Shown here piece after piece: positions 29,996-39,849 of a stretch of DNA of 64,000 nucleotides. Every line of letters starts with the position of its first letter. Position 1 is the first letter of the stretch. Made by a program: the position numbers and the translations under genes. This stretch comes from Azospirillum melinis. GTDB taxonomy: Bacteria > Pseudomonadota > Alphaproteobacteria > Azospirillales > Azospirillaceae. The stretch is from assembly GCF_013340935.1 (NCBI RefSeq), contig NZ_WHOS01000020.1, positions 1 through 64,000 of the forward strand. Direction: 5' to 3'. A model generated the notes under the pieces. It did no database searches. It was not told where the DNA came from and saw only the letters and a program-made list of their open reading frames with translations.

Positions 29996-30967
29996 ATGTC
30001 CTATCGCACTCAGGTTATCACGGTGTTCGGCGGTTCGGGCTTCATCGGCCGCCACCTGATCCGGCGCCTCGCCAAGTCGGGCGCCCTCATCCGCATCGCC
30101 ACCCGCAACCCGGGCAAGGCCGGCTTCCTGAAGACGGCCGGCGCCGTCGGCCAGATCGTGCCGTTCGCCACCGACTGCGCCGACGACGTGTCGGTCGCCC
30201 GCGCCCTCCAGGGGGCGGATGTCGCCATCAACCTGCTGGGCGTGCTGTACGAGCGCGGGAGCCAGAGCTTCCAGGGCGTGCATGTCGACGCCGCGTCGCG
30301 CATCGCCCGGCTGGCCGCCGCGGCGGGCGTCAACCGGCTGATCCAGATCTCCGCCATCGGCGCCGACGCCTCCTCGCCGTCGGTCTATGCCCGCTCCAAG
30401 GCGGCCGGCGAGCAGGCGGTGCTGTCCGCCTTCCCGGCGGCGACCATCCTGCGCCCCAGCATCGTCTTCGGGCCGGAGGACAATTTCTTCAACAAGTTCG
30501 CGGCGATGGCGCAGAAGGCCCCGGCCCTGCCGCTGATCGGCGGCGGCAAGACCCTGTTCCAGCCGGTCTATGTCGGCGATCTGGCCGACGCCGTGATCGC
30601 GGCGCTGGACAGCGACGCCAGCCGCGGCAAGACCTACGAGCTGGGCGGTCCGCGCGTCTACACCTTCCGCGAACTGCTGGAGCTGACCCAGAAGAACATC
30701 CAGCGCCATCGCCCGCTGGTGACCATCCCCTGGAGCGCCGCCGAGTCGCTGGCCGGCATCCTGGAGAAGGTGCCGGTGCTGGCCCCGGCCCTGACCCGCG
30801 ATCAGGTGGCATTGCTGAAGCAGGACAACGTCGTTTCGCCGGGCGCGCTGGGCTTCAAGGATCTGGGCATCGCCGAGCTGGCGGCCTGCGAGGTGATCCT
30901 GCCGACCTACCTGTCGCGCTTCATCGTCGGCGGCAAGTACAGCGGCATGACCAACAACGCCCACTGA
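29996..30967 (+). CDS. NDUFA9-like SDR-family NAD(P)-binding protein
   Basis: The 323-residue product is an atypical SDR with the nucleotide loop GGSGFIGRHL near residues 12-21 and YARSKAAGE in place of the catalytic YxxxK; the C-terminal half contains QPVYVGDLADAV. This is the pattern of the complex I accessory subunit NDUFA9 and its alphaproteobacterial homologues, which bind NADPH and may be structural rather than catalytic. It could equally assist quinone or respiratory complex assembly. Single gene with a strong terminator 68 bases after the stop. Confidence 0.88.
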   Translation: MSYRTQVITVFGGSGFIGRHLIRRLAKSGALIRIATRNPGKAGFLKTAGAVGQIVPFATDCADDVSVARALQGADVAINLLGVLYERGSQSFQGVHVDAASRIARLAAAAGVNRLIQISAIGADASSPSVYARSKAAGEQAVLSAFPAATILRPSIVFGPEDNFFNKFAAMAQKAPALPLIGGGKTLFQPVYVGDLADAVIAALDSDASRGKTYELGGPRVYTFRELLELTQKNIQRHRPLVTIPWSAAESLAGILEKVPVLAPALTRDQVALLKQDNVVSPGALGFKDLGIAELAACEVILPTYLSRFIVGGKYSGMTNNAH

Positions 30968-31035
30968 CGACGCGTGCCGGGCCGCCCCACTGGGCCGACG
31001 CCCGCCGAGAGGGCATCTTAGCCCTCGTGCCTCCG

Positions 31036-31069
31036 AAAGCCCCGGCCGCTGCGCCGGGGCTTTTGTTTT
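31036..31069 (+). terminator. Rho-independent terminator
   Basis: AAAGCCCCGG (31036 on) pairs with CCGGGGCTTTT around CCGCTGCG; a second T run follows. It closes the NDUFA9-like gene. Confidence 0.9.
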
Positions 31070-31190
31070 GCCCGGCCTTTTGCCCGGGCCATGACGCTCC
31101 CACCGCAGGCATGGCACGCCTGCCCCATCGCCGCTTGAATTCCCCCGCCGCCGCCGTCATGTGGGCGGTTCAACCAAGGCGGGAACGGTG

Positions 31191-32378
31191 ATGACGGGAG
31201 CAGAGGATATCCGGGGCGTGCCGGGCCGGATGGCGGAACAGGCATCGGCCGCGCGCTGGGCGACCGTCGCCGCCTTCTTCCTGAACGGCACCGTCTTCGG
31301 CGTGTGGGCGACGCAGATCCCCTTGTTGAAGAACCGGCTGGACCTCAGCCCGGCGGTGCTGGGTGCTGCCCTGCTCTGCCTTGCCGTCGGCGCCCTGACG
31401 GCGATGATCGCCAGCGGGCCGCTGCTGGGCCGGTTGGGCAGCGCGCCGGTGACGCGGGTGACCGCCCTGCTGTTCGCCGGGCTGCTTCCCCTGCCCTCCC
31501 TGGTGCCGGACGTGGCGACGCTGTGCATCGTGCTGGCGCTGTTCGGCGCCTCGGGCGGCACCATGGACGTCGCGATGAATGCCCAGGGCGCGCTGGTGGA
31601 GCGGCGGATGGGCCGGCCGATCATGTCGTCGCTGCACGGGATGTGGAGTCTGGGCGGGCTGGCCGGAGCGGGCCTGGGCGGGCTTCTGCTGCCGCTGATG
31701 CCGCCGGCGGCGCAGGCCGGGCTGGTGTCGGCCGGGCTTCTGGCGCTGTTCCTGGCCTTGCAGGGACGCTTCCTGCCCGACCGCAACGCCGGCGGCGGCG
31801 GGCTGGTTCTGCCCGACCGCAAGACGCTGCTGCTCGGCCTGCTGGCCGCGATGGCCTTCATGGGCGAAGGCGCCATCCTGGACTGGAGCGCCATCCATCT
31901 GCGCGACGATCTGGGCGCGCCGGCCTCCATCGCCGGCATGGGGTTCGGCGTGTTCTGCGCCGCCATGGCGGCCGGGCGGTTCAGCGGCGACCGGCTGCGC
32001 CACCGCTTCGGCGGGGCGACGCTGATGCGCGCCGGCGGGCTGCTGGCCACGGCCGGGCTGGGCTGCGTGCTGGCCGGGGGAGTTGTCGCGGGGGGAGCGC
32101 CGGTGCTGGCGATGGTCGGCTTCGGACTGACCGGGATCGGCCTGTCGAACATCGTCCCGGTGCTGTTCAGCACGGCGGGGTCGGTGGACAGCGGCCATCC
32201 CGACCATGCGGTCGCCGCGGTGTCCACCATGGGCTATGCCGGCGTGCTGGCCGGTCCGCCGCTGGTCGGCTTCATCGCCGAGGCCACCAGCCTCGCCACC
32301 GCCTTCGCGATGATCGCGCTGCTGGCGCTGGGCATGGCCGCCGCCGCGGCCCGTGCGGTGCCGCGGCGGGTGGTTTAG
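31191..32378 (+). CDS. Major facilitator superfamily transporter
   Basis: The 395-residue protein is almost wholly hydrophobic, with about 12 predicted membrane spans in two halves (around 20-185 and 210-390). The between-halves loop is short (LPDRNAGGGGLVLPDRKT). It resembles YbjJ-type MFS carriers of unknown substrate: the second-helix region carries FLNGTVFGVWATQIPLLK, and GASGGTMDVAMNAQG is typical. The ATG at 31191, preceded by GGGAACGG, is preferred to the GTG at 31161. It stands alone and converges on uppP; a T run directly follows the stop. Confidence 0.88.
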   Translation: MTGAEDIRGVPGRMAEQASAARWATVAAFFLNGTVFGVWATQIPLLKNRLDLSPAVLGAALLCLAVGALTAMIASGPLLGRLGSAPVTRVTALLFAGLLPLPSLVPDVATLCIVLALFGASGGTMDVAMNAQGALVERRMGRPIMSSLHGMWSLGGLAGAGLGGLLLPLMPPAAQAGLVSAGLLALFLALQGRFLPDRNAGGGGLVLPDRKTLLLGLLAAMAFMGEGAILDWSAIHLRDDLGAPASIAGMGFGVFCAAMAAGRFSGDRLRHRFGGATLMRAGGLLATAGLGCVLAGGVVAGGAPVLAMVGFGLTGIGLSNIVPVLFSTAGSVDSGHPDHAVAAVSTMGYAGVLAGPPLVGFIAEATSLATAFAMIALLALGMAAAAARAVPRRVV

Positions 32379-32467
32379 CTTTTTTGCCCTCAATCGGCGG
32401 GCGCGGCCATCCGGCCGCTTGCCTTCGCAGGCATGGGCCTGCGGGGCCGCAGTCGCGGCCCTCGTCC

Positions 32468-33268
32468 TTACAGGTAGAGGAACGCCAGCATGCCGGTGCC
32501 GACGGCGATGCGGTACCAGCCGAAGGGGGTGAAGCCGTAGCGGCCGACGAAGTCGACCAGCGTCTTCACCACCAGGGCCGCGGCGATGAAGGCGGTGACG
32601 AAGCCGACCAGGATCAGAAGGCCGCTGTCCAGGCTCATCACCGACCAGTTCTTGTAGAGGTCGTAGACGGTGGCGCCGGCCATGGTCGGCACCGCCAGGA
32701 AGAAGGAGAACTCGGCCGCCGCCTTGCGGTCGACACCCATCAGCAACGCCCCCAGGATGCTGGCGCCCGACCGCGACACGCCGGGCACCAGGGCCAGGCA
32801 CTGGCAGAAGCCGATCTTCAGCGCCAGCGGGGCGGAGAAATTCTCGATTCGGTGATAGCGGGCGACCGGGATCAGCCGCTCCACCAGCAGGATGGCGATG
32901 CCGCCGACGATCAGCGCGATGCTGACCACGGTGGGGTTGAACAGCACCGACTTGATGATGCCGTGCAGGCCGGCGCCCAGCACCATCGCCGGCAGGAAGG
33001 CGATGACCACCGCCATCACGAAACGGCGGGCGCCGGGATCGTCCTTCAGTCCTGTGGCGACATGCCACAGCCGCTGGAAATAGACCACGCAGATCGCCAG
33101 GATGGCGCCGAGCTGGATCACCACTTCGAACACCTTGCCGGGCGGGCCCTCGAAGCCCAGCAGTTCGTCCAGCATGATCAGGTGGCCGGTGGAGGAGACG
33201 GGCAGGAACTCGGTCAGCCCCTCAATCAACCCCAGGAGGGTGGCGTCCAGATATTGATCGATCATCAT
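32468..33268 (-). CDS. uppP: Undecaprenyl-diphosphatase UppP (BacA)
   Basis: UppP dephosphorylates undecaprenyl pyrophosphate in the inner membrane so the lipid carrier for peptidoglycan and LPS can be reused; excess confers bacitracin tolerance. The 266-residue integral membrane protein has both family motifs, EGLTEFLPVSSTGH near the N-terminus and PGVSRSGASI in the middle, with roughly 7-8 membrane spans. Single gene, divergent from gltD across a 385-base gap. Confidence 0.96.
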   Translation of the reverse strand: MMIDQYLDATLLGLIEGLTEFLPVSSTGHLIMLDELLGFEGPPGKVFEVVIQLGAILAICVVYFQRLWHVATGLKDDPGARRFVMAVVIAFLPAMVLGAGLHGIIKSVLFNPTVVSIALIVGGIAILLVERLIPVARYHRIENFSAPLALKIGFCQCLALVPGVSRSGASILGALLMGVDRKAAAEFSFFLAVPTMAGATVYDLYKNWSVMSLDSGLLILVGFVTAFIAAALVVKTLVDFVGRYGFTPFGWYRIAVGTGMLAFLYL

Positions 33269-33653
33269 CGCGGCACGCAGCCTTCGGCACGGTGAATGTT
33301 GCAGCGCTTATAGCAGGGCATGGCCGCGCTTGGCGATGGCGTGGGGTCGGTACCCCTATTCGGGCGATAGTCCTGAATTGGGACTAATTTTCTGTCGCGT
33401 TTTTGTGACACCCCACCGCCACGCCCACGCATTTCAGCCTTGCGGAAGAAAAGGTCAACAAACCGGACCTATCGGTGTTTTTGTGCTTTCACGGGGTGGT
33501 CGCATGCGTTATATGACGAGCGTCCGCCACTTCGCGGACGTTCGATTTCAACCCAGCCGGTCGGCGTAGGCCACAGCCGCAGCCCCCGGTCAGGCCCAGC
33601 AAGGCGATGCCCCCGCGACAGCGGGCGGGGCCGCGAAGCAAGGAGCAGACGTC
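33269..33653 (+). other. 385-base uppP/gltD intergenic region
   Basis: No gene is seen. A perfect 7-bp hairpin CGTCCGC/GCGGACG lies at 33521-33540. A weak promoter candidate for gltD is CTTTCA (33486-33491) with TTATAT (33509-33514) at 17-base spacing. I searched for a sigma-54 -24/-12 element (TGGCAC-N5-TTGCA) and found none on inspection. A gltD leader of about 130 bases or more is implied, with the hairpin inside it. Confidence 0.5.
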
Positions 33654-35102
33654 ATGGCGAACCAGAAAATGTTGGGCTTCGTGCACACCGCGCAGAAGAT
33701 GCCCGACAAGCGGTCTGCCGCCGACCGCCGCCAGGACTTCGCCGAGATCTACGCCCGCTTCAGCGACGAGCGCGCGAACGAGCAGGCCAACCGCTGCTCG
33801 CAGTGCGGCGTTCCCTTCTGCCAGGTGCACTGCCCGGTCTCCAACAACATCCCGGACTGGCTGAAGCTGACCGCCGAGGGCCGTCTGGAGGAGGCTTACG
33901 AGGTCTCCCAGGCCACCAACAACTTCCCCGAAATCTGCGGCCGCATCTGCCCGCAGGACCGGCTGTGCGAGGGCAACTGCGTCATCGAGCAGTCGACCCA
34001 CGGCGCCGTCACCATCGGCTCGGTCGAGAAGTACATCAACGACACCGCCTGGGAGAATGGCTGGGTCAAGCCGCGCAAGCCGGCCCGCGAGCTGGGCCTG
34101 TCGGTCGGCGTGATCGGCGCCGGCCCGGCCGGCCTCGCCGCCGCCGAGGAACTGCGCGCCAAGGGCTACGAGGTCCATGTCTACGACCGCTACGACCGCA
34201 TGGGCGGCCTGCTGGTCTACGGCATCCCCGGCTTCAAGCTGGAAAAGGACGTCGTCGCCCGCCGGGTCCAGCGTCTGGCCGATGCCGGCGTCATCTTCCA
34301 TTCCAATTTCGAGGTCGGCCGCGACGCCTCGCTGGCCGAGCTGCGCGAGCGCCACGTCACCATCCTGATCGCCACCGGCGTCTACCAGGCCCGCGACATC
34401 AAGGCCCCCGGCTCGGGGCTGAAGAACATCGTCCCGGCGCTGGAATACCTGACCACCTCCAACAAGGTCGGTCTCGGCGACCGGATGGACGCCTATGAGG
34501 ACGGCTCGCTGAACGCCGCCGGCAAGAAGGTGGTGGTGCTCGGCGGCGGCGACACCGCGATGGACTGCGTGCGCACGGCGATCCGCCAGGGCGCGACCTC
34601 GGTCAAGTGCCTCTACCGCCGCGACCGCAAGAACATGCCGGGCTCGCAGCGCGAAGTGGCGCATGCCGAGGAAGAGGGCGTCGAGTTCGTCTGGCAGGCA
34701 GCACCCGAGGCCTTCACCGGCAACGACGTCGTCACCGGCGTGCGCGCCGTGCGCATCCATCTGGGTGTCGCCGACGCCACCGGCCGCCAGACCCCGCAGG
34801 TGATCGAGGGCTCCGACTTCACCGAGCCGGCCGACCTCGTCATCAAGGCGCTCGGCTTCGAGCCGGAGGATCTGCCGGGCATGTTCGGCTCGCCCGACCT
34901 GACCGTCACCCGCTGGGGCACGCTGCTGGTCGACCACCGCACCAAGATGACCAGCCTGGACGGTGTCTTCGCCGCCGGCGACATCGTCCGCGGCGCGTCC
35001 CTGGTGGTGTGGGCCATCCGCGACGGCCGCGACGCCGCCGACGCCATGCACGCCTACGCCCAGACCGTCGGCGCGCCCAAGCTGGCCGTCGCGGCCGAGT
35101 AA
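33654..35102 (+). CDS. gltD: Glutamate synthase (NADPH) small subunit
   Basis: GltD passes electrons from NADPH through FAD and iron-sulfur centres to GltB for reductive synthesis of glutamate from glutamine and 2-oxoglutarate. The 482-residue protein has N-terminal cysteine motifs CSQCGVPFCQVHCP and CGRICPQDRLCEGNC (4Fe-4S sites), the FAD loop GAGPAGLAAAEEL, the NADPH loop GGGDTAMD, and a second FAD site near FAAGDIVRGASLVVWA. It lies 96 bases upstream of gltB, the reverse of the E. coli gltBD order. Confidence 0.98.
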   Translation: MANQKMLGFVHTAQKMPDKRSAADRRQDFAEIYARFSDERANEQANRCSQCGVPFCQVHCPVSNNIPDWLKLTAEGRLEEAYEVSQATNNFPEICGRICPQDRLCEGNCVIEQSTHGAVTIGSVEKYINDTAWENGWVKPRKPARELGLSVGVIGAGPAGLAAAEELRAKGYEVHVYDRYDRMGGLLVYGIPGFKLEKDVVARRVQRLADAGVIFHSNFEVGRDASLAELRERHVTILIATGVYQARDIKAPGSGLKNIVPALEYLTTSNKVGLGDRMDAYEDGSLNAAGKKVVVLGGGDTAMDCVRTAIRQGATSVKCLYRRDRKNMPGSQREVAHAEEEGVEFVWQAAPEAFTGNDVVTGVRAVRIHLGVADATGRQTPQVIEGSDFTEPADLVIKALGFEPEDLPGMFGSPDLTVTRWGTLLVDHRTKMTSLDGVFAAGDIVRGASLVVWAIRDGRDAADAMHAYAQTVGAPKLAVAAE

Positions 35103-35143
35103 GCCGCTCCTTCCTTCCGCTATCAGAACACCGTCTACCCCAG

Positions 35144-35165
35144 GGGGCCTTCCCTTCGGCCCCCC
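35144..35165 (+). other. Hairpin between gltD and gltB
   Basis: GGGGGCC (35144-35150) and GGCCCCC (35159-35165) form a perfect 7-bp GC stem with an 8-base loop. No T run follows. It could limit 3' decay or set the gltD:gltB ratio rather than terminate. Confidence 0.45.
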
Positions 35166-35198
35166 AGGTCAACGTCCAGACTGTGAAAGGGTCGTTCC

Positions 35199-38100
35199 AT
35201 GACCACCGAATTGAACCAGGGTGAGCAGTTCGTCGCCGATTTCCGCGCCAACGCCGCGGCGCTGACCACTGCCCACGCCTACAATCCGGCCGACGAGCAC
35301 GACGCCTGCGGCGTCGGCTTCATCGCCGCGATCGACGGCAAGCCCCGCCGTTCGGTGGTCGAAAAAGGCATCGAAGCCCTGAAGGCGGTCTGGCACCGCG
35401 GCGCGGTCGATGCCGACGGCAAGACCGGCGACGGCGCCGGCATCCATGTCCAGGTGCCGCAGAAGTTCTTCAAGGACCACGTCAAGATCATCGGCCACCT
35501 GCCGCCGGAGAACAATCTGGCGGTCGGTCAGGTCTTCCTGCCGCGCATCAGCCTGGACGCCCAGGAAGCCTGCCGCTGCATCGTCGAGACCGAGATCCTG
35601 GCCTTCGGCTACTACATCTATGGCTGGCGCCAGGTGCCGATCAACGTCGACATCATCGGCGAGAAGGCCAACGCCACCCGGCCCGAGATCGAACAGATCA
35701 TCATCGGCAATGCCAAGGGCGTGTCGGACGAGCAGTTCGAACTCGACCTCTACATCATCCGCCGCCGGATCGAGAAGGCGGTGCAGAACGAGCGCATCAA
35801 CGACTTCTACATCTGCTCGCTGTCGGCGCGCTCGATCATCTACAAGGGCATGTTCCTCGCCGAACAGCTGTCCACCTTCTATCCGGACCTGACCGACGAC
35901 CGCTTCGAGTCGTCCTTCGCCATCTACCACCAGCGCTATTCGACCAACACCTTCCCGACCTGGCCGCTGGCCCAGCCCTTCCGCATGCTCGCCCACAACG
36001 GCGAGATCAACACGCTGAAGGGCAACGTCAACTGGATGAAGGCGCACGAGACGCGGATGGAGCATCCGGTGTTCGGCGCCAACATGGGCGACCTGAAGCC
36101 GGTGATCGGCGTCGGCCTGTCCGACTCGGGCGCGCTCGACAGCGTGTTCGAGGTGATGGTCCGCGCCGGCCGCACCGCCCCCATGGTCAAGATGATGCTG
36201 GTGCCGCAGGCGCTGACCAGCTCGCAGACCACGCCGGACAACCACAAGGCGCTGATCGCCTACTGCAACTCCGTCATGGAGCCGTGGGACGGCCCGGCCG
36301 CGCTCGCCATGACCGACGGCCGCTGGGTCGTCGGCGGCATGGACCGCAACGGCCTGCGCCCGATGCGCTACACCATCACCACCGACGGCCTGATCATCGG
36401 CGGCTCCGAGACCGGCATGGTCAAGATCGAGGAGAACCAGGTGGTCGAGAAGGGCCGCCTCGGCCCGGGCGAGATGATCGCCGTCGATCTCCAGGCCGGC
36501 AAGCTGTTCAACGATCGTGAGCTGAAGGACCATCTGGCCGCCCAGAAGCCCTGGGGCCAGTGGGTCAAGAACACCACCCATCTGGACGAGCTGGTGAAGA
36601 CCGCCGCGCTGAAGGGCGAGCCGTCGGAGATGGAGAAGGACGAACTGCGCCGTCGCCAGATGGCCTTCGGCCTCGCCATGGAAGACATGGAGCTGATCCT
36701 CCACCCGATGGCGGAGGACGGCAAGGAGGCCATCGGCTCGATGGGCGACGACAGCCCCATCGCCGTGCTGTCCGACAAGTACCGCGGCCTGCACCATTTC
36801 TTCCGCCAGAACTTCTCCCAGGTCACCAATCCGCCCATCGACTCGCTTCGCGAGCGCCGGGTGATGAGCCTGAAGACGCGTCTGGGCAACCTCGGCAACA
36901 TCCTGGACGAGGATGAGAGCCAGACCCGGTTGCTGCAACTCGACAGCCCGGTGCTGACCACCGCCGAATTCCACGCCATGCGGGACTATATGGGCGACAC
37001 CGCGGCGGTGATCGACGCCACCTTCCCGGTGGATGGCGGCCCCGACGCGCTGCGCGACGCGCTGCGCCGCATCCGCCAGGAGGCGGAGGACGCCGTGCGC
37101 GGCGGCGCCAACCACGTCACCCTGACCGACGAGGCGATGGGCCCGGCCCGCGCCGCCATCCCGGCCATCCTGGCGACCGGTGCTGTCCACACCCACCTGA
37201 TCCGCTCCAACCTGCGCACCTTCACCTCGCTGAACCTGCGCACGGCGGAATGCCTGGACACCCATTACTTCGCGGTGCTGATCGGCGTCGGCGCCACCAC
37301 CGTCAACGCCTATCTGGCGCAGGAAGCGGTGGCCGAGCGCCAGCGCCGCGGCCTCTTGGGCTCGCTGTCGCTGGAAAAGGCGATGACGAACTACAAGAAG
37401 GCCATCGACGACGGCCTGCTGAAGATCATGTCCAAGATGGGCATCTCGGTCATCAGCAGCTACCGCGGCGGCGGCAACTTCGAGGCCATCGGCCTCAGCC
37501 GCGCCCTGGTCGCCGAGCATTTCCCGGCGATGGTCAGCCGCATCTCCGGCATCGGCCTGAACGGCATCCAGAAGAAGGTCCTGGAGCAGCATGCGCTGGC
37601 CTATGCCGGCGAGGCGCTGCCGCTGCCGGTCGGCGGTTTCTACCGCTTCCGCAAGTCGGGCGACCGCCATGGCTGGGAAGGTGGGATCATCCACACCCTG
37701 CAGCAGGCCGTCACCAACGACAGCTACACCACCTTCAAGAAGTATTCCGAGCAGGTGAACAAGCGGCCGCCGATGCAGCTGCGCGACCTGCTGGAGTTCC
37801 GCACCACCAAGGCCGCCGTTCCGGTGGACGAGGTGGAGAGCATCACCTCGATCCGCAAGCGCTTCATCACGCCGGGCATGTCGATGGGCGCCCTGTCGCC
37901 CGAGGCGCACGGCACGCTGAACGTCGCGATGAACCGCATCGGCGCCAAGTCCGACTCGGGCGAGGGCGGCGAGGATCCGGCGCGCTTCCGTCCCGACAAG
38001 AACGGCGACAACTGGAACTCCGCCATCAAGCAGGTGGCGTCGGGCCGCTTCGGCGTCACCGCCGAGTACCTGAACCAGTGCCGCGAGCTGGAGATCAAGG

Positions 38101-39746
38101 TCGCCCAGGGCGCCAAGCCCGGCGAGGGCGGGCAGCTGCCCGGCTTCAAGGTGACGGAGATGATCGCGCGGCTGCGTCACTCGACGCCGGGCGTCATGCT
38201 GATCAGCCCGCCGCCGCACCACGACATCTACTCGATCGAGGATCTGGCGCAGCTCATATATGACCTGAAGCAGATCAACCCGGACGCCAAGGTCACGGTG
38301 AAGCTGGTCAGCCGGTCGGGCATCGGCACCATCGCCGCCGGCGTGGCCAAGGCCAACGCCGACATCATCCTGATCTCCGGCAACTCCGGCGGCACCGGCG
38401 CCTCGCCGCAGACCTCGATCAAGTTCGCCGGCCTGCCCTGGGAGATGGGCCTGTCGGAGGTGCATCAGGTCCTGACGCTGAACAAGCTGCGCCACCGCGT
38501 GCGGCTGCGCACCGACGGCGGCCTGAAGACCGGCCGCGACATCGTCATCGCCGCCATGCTGGGTGCGGAAGAGTACGGCATCGGCACCGCCAGCCTGATC
38601 GCCATGGGCTGCATCATGGTCCGGCAGTGCCATTCCAACACCTGCCCGGTCGGCGTCTGCGTCCAGGACGAGAAGCTGCGCGAGAAGTTCGTCGGCTCGC
38701 CGGAGAAGGTCGTCAACCTCTTCACCTTCCTGGCCGAAGAGGTCCGCGAGATCCTCGCCAAGCTGGGCTTCCGCTCGCTGAACGAGGTGATCGGCCGCAC
38801 CGACCTGCTGCATCAGGTCAGCCGCGGCGGCGCCCATCTCGACGATCTCGACCTCAACCCGCTGCTGGCCCAGGTCGACCCCGGCGAGAACGCGCGCTAC
38901 TGCACGCTCCAGGGCCGCAACGAGGTGCCGGACACGCTGGACGCCCGCATCGTCGCCGATGCCCGCCCGCTGTTCGAGGAGGGCGAGAAGATGCAGCTCG
39001 CCTACAACGCCCGCAACACGCAGCGCGCCATCGGCACGCGGCTGTCCTCGATGGTGACGCGGAAGTTCGGCATGTTCGGGCTGCAGCCCGGCCACATCAC
39101 CGTCCGTCTGCGCGGCACCGCCGGCCAGTCTCTGGGCGCCTTCGCGGTCCAGGGCATCAAGCTGGAGGTGATGGGCGACGCCAACGACTATGTCGGCAAG
39201 GGCCTGTCGGGCGGCACCATCGTCGTCCGTCCGGCGACCAGCAGCCCGCTGGAGTCGAACAGGAACACCATCATCGGCAACACGGTGCTGTACGGCGCCA
39301 CCGCCGGCAAGCTGTTCGCCGCCGGCCAGGCCGGCGAGCGGTTCGCGGTGCGCAACTCCGGCGCCACCGTGGTGGTGGAGGGCTGCGGCTCCAACGGCTG
39401 CGAGTACATGACGGGCGGCACGGCGGTGATCCTCGGCAAGGTCGGCGACAATTTCGGCGCCGGCATGACCGGGGGCATGGCCTACATCTACGACCCGGAA
39501 GACTCGCTGCCGCTCTTCATCAACGAGGAAAGCGTCATCTTCCAGCGGATCGAGGTGCCCCATTACGAGGGCCAGCTCCGCACGTTGATCGAGGAGCACG
39601 TCGCCGAGACGCAGAGCCGTTTCGCCGCCGAGATCCTCAACGACTGGCAGCGTGAACTCGGCCACTTCTGGCAGGTGGTTCCGAAGGAGATGCTGCACCG
39701 TCTGGCCGTGCCGGTGAACCTGCCGCGCGCCATCCCGGCGGAGTGA
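35199..39746 (+). CDS. gltB: Glutamate synthase (NADPH) large subunit
   Basis: GltB carries glutaminase and synthase activities of NADPH-GOGAT, the main ammonia-assimilation route with glutamine synthetase. The 1515-residue protein begins with a 36-residue leader; the Ntn amidotransferase nucleophile follows as C37 in DACGVGF, identical in position to the propeptide known from Azospirillum GltB. Then come the central domain, the FMN barrel (GNSGGTGASP; LRTDGGLKTGRD), the 3Fe-4S cysteines CIMVRQCHSNTCPVGVC, and the C-terminal beta-helix with GGTIVV and SNGCEYMTGG repeats. A terminator follows 51 bases later. Confidence 0.99.
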   Translation: MTTELNQGEQFVADFRANAAALTTAHAYNPADEHDACGVGFIAAIDGKPRRSVVEKGIEALKAVWHRGAVDADGKTGDGAGIHVQVPQKFFKDHVKIIGHLPPENNLAVGQVFLPRISLDAQEACRCIVETEILAFGYYIYGWRQVPINVDIIGEKANATRPEIEQIIIGNAKGVSDEQFELDLYIIRRRIEKAVQNERINDFYICSLSARSIIYKGMFLAEQLSTFYPDLTDDRFESSFAIYHQRYSTNTFPTWPLAQPFRMLAHNGEINTLKGNVNWMKAHETRMEHPVFGANMGDLKPVIGVGLSDSGALDSVFEVMVRAGRTAPMVKMMLVPQALTSSQTTPDNHKALIAYCNSVMEPWDGPAALAMTDGRWVVGGMDRNGLRPMRYTITTDGLIIGGSETGMVKIEENQVVEKGRLGPGEMIAVDLQAGKLFNDRELKDHLAAQKPWGQWVKNTTHLDELVKTAALKGEPSEMEKDELRRRQMAFGLAMEDMELILHPMAEDGKEAIGSMGDDSPIAVLSDKYRGLHHFFRQNFSQVTNPPIDSLRERRVMSLKTRLGNLGNILDEDESQTRLLQLDSPVLTTAEFHAMRDYMGDTAAVIDATFPVDGGPDALRDALRRIRQEAEDAVRGGANHVTLTDEAMGPARAAIPAILATGAVHTHLIRSNLRTFTSLNLRTAECLDTHYFAVLIGVGATTVNAYLAQEAVAERQRRGLLGSLSLEKAMTNYKKAIDDGLLKIMSKMGISVISSYRGGGNFEAIGLSRALVAEHFPAMVSRISGIGLNGIQKKVLEQHALAYAGEALPLPVGGFYRFRKSGDRHGWEGGIIHTLQQAVTNDSYTTFKKYSEQVNKRPPMQLRDLLEFRTTKAAVPVDEVESITSIRKRFITPGMSMGALSPEAHGTLNVAMNRIGAKSDSGEGGEDPARFRPDKNGDNWNSAIKQVASGRFGVTAEYLNQCRELEIKVAQGAKPGEGGQLPGFKVTEMIARLRHSTPGVMLISPPPHHDIYSIEDLAQLIYDLKQINPDAKVTVKLVSRSGIGTIAAGVAKANADIILISGNSGGTGASPQTSIKFAGLPWEMGLSEVHQVLTLNKLRHRVRLRTDGGLKTGRDIVIAAMLGAEEYGIGTASLIAMGCIMVRQCHSNTCPVGVCVQDEKLREKFVGSPEKVVNLFTFLAEEVREILAKLGFRSLNEVIGRTDLLHQVSRGGAHLDDLDLNPLLAQVDPGENARYCTLQGRNEVPDTLDARIVADARPLFEEGEKMQLAYNARNTQRAIGTRLSSMVTRKFGMFGLQPGHITVRLRGTAGQSLGAFAVQGIKLEVMGDANDYVGKGLSGGTIVVRPATSSPLESNRNTIIGNTVLYGATAGKLFAAGQAGERFAVRNSGATVVVEGCGSNGCEYMTGGTAVILGKVGDNFGAGMTGGMAYIYDPEDSLPLFINEESVIFQRIEVPHYEGQLRTLIEEHVAETQSRFAAEILNDWQRELGHFWQVVPKEMLHRLAVPVNLPRAIPAE

Positions 39747-39796
39747 CCGACACCACCCCTGCCCCGCCCTCACCGGCGGGGTGGAGGGCCGACATG

Positions 39797-39835
39797 AAAA
39801 CGGCGCGCCATCCGGCAGGACGGCGCGCCGTTTTT
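39797..39835 (+). terminator. Rho-independent terminator of gltDB
   Basis: AAAACGGCGCGCC pairs with GGCGCGCCGTTTTT around a 12-base loop; long T run. Because A4 precedes the stem it could also serve the converging acetyltransferase gene. Confidence 0.92.
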
Positions 39836-39849
39836 CGTTGGCGGTTGCG

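Noticed and set aside
33269..33653. Sigma-54 promoter before gltD
   Set aside because: No -24/-12 element with the GG and GC dinucleotides at proper spacing was found on inspection.
35169..39773. A 1534-codon open frame antisense to gltB
   Set aside because: It mirrors the gltB codon pattern; the translation is low-complexity and unlike any family, whereas gltB is unmistakable.
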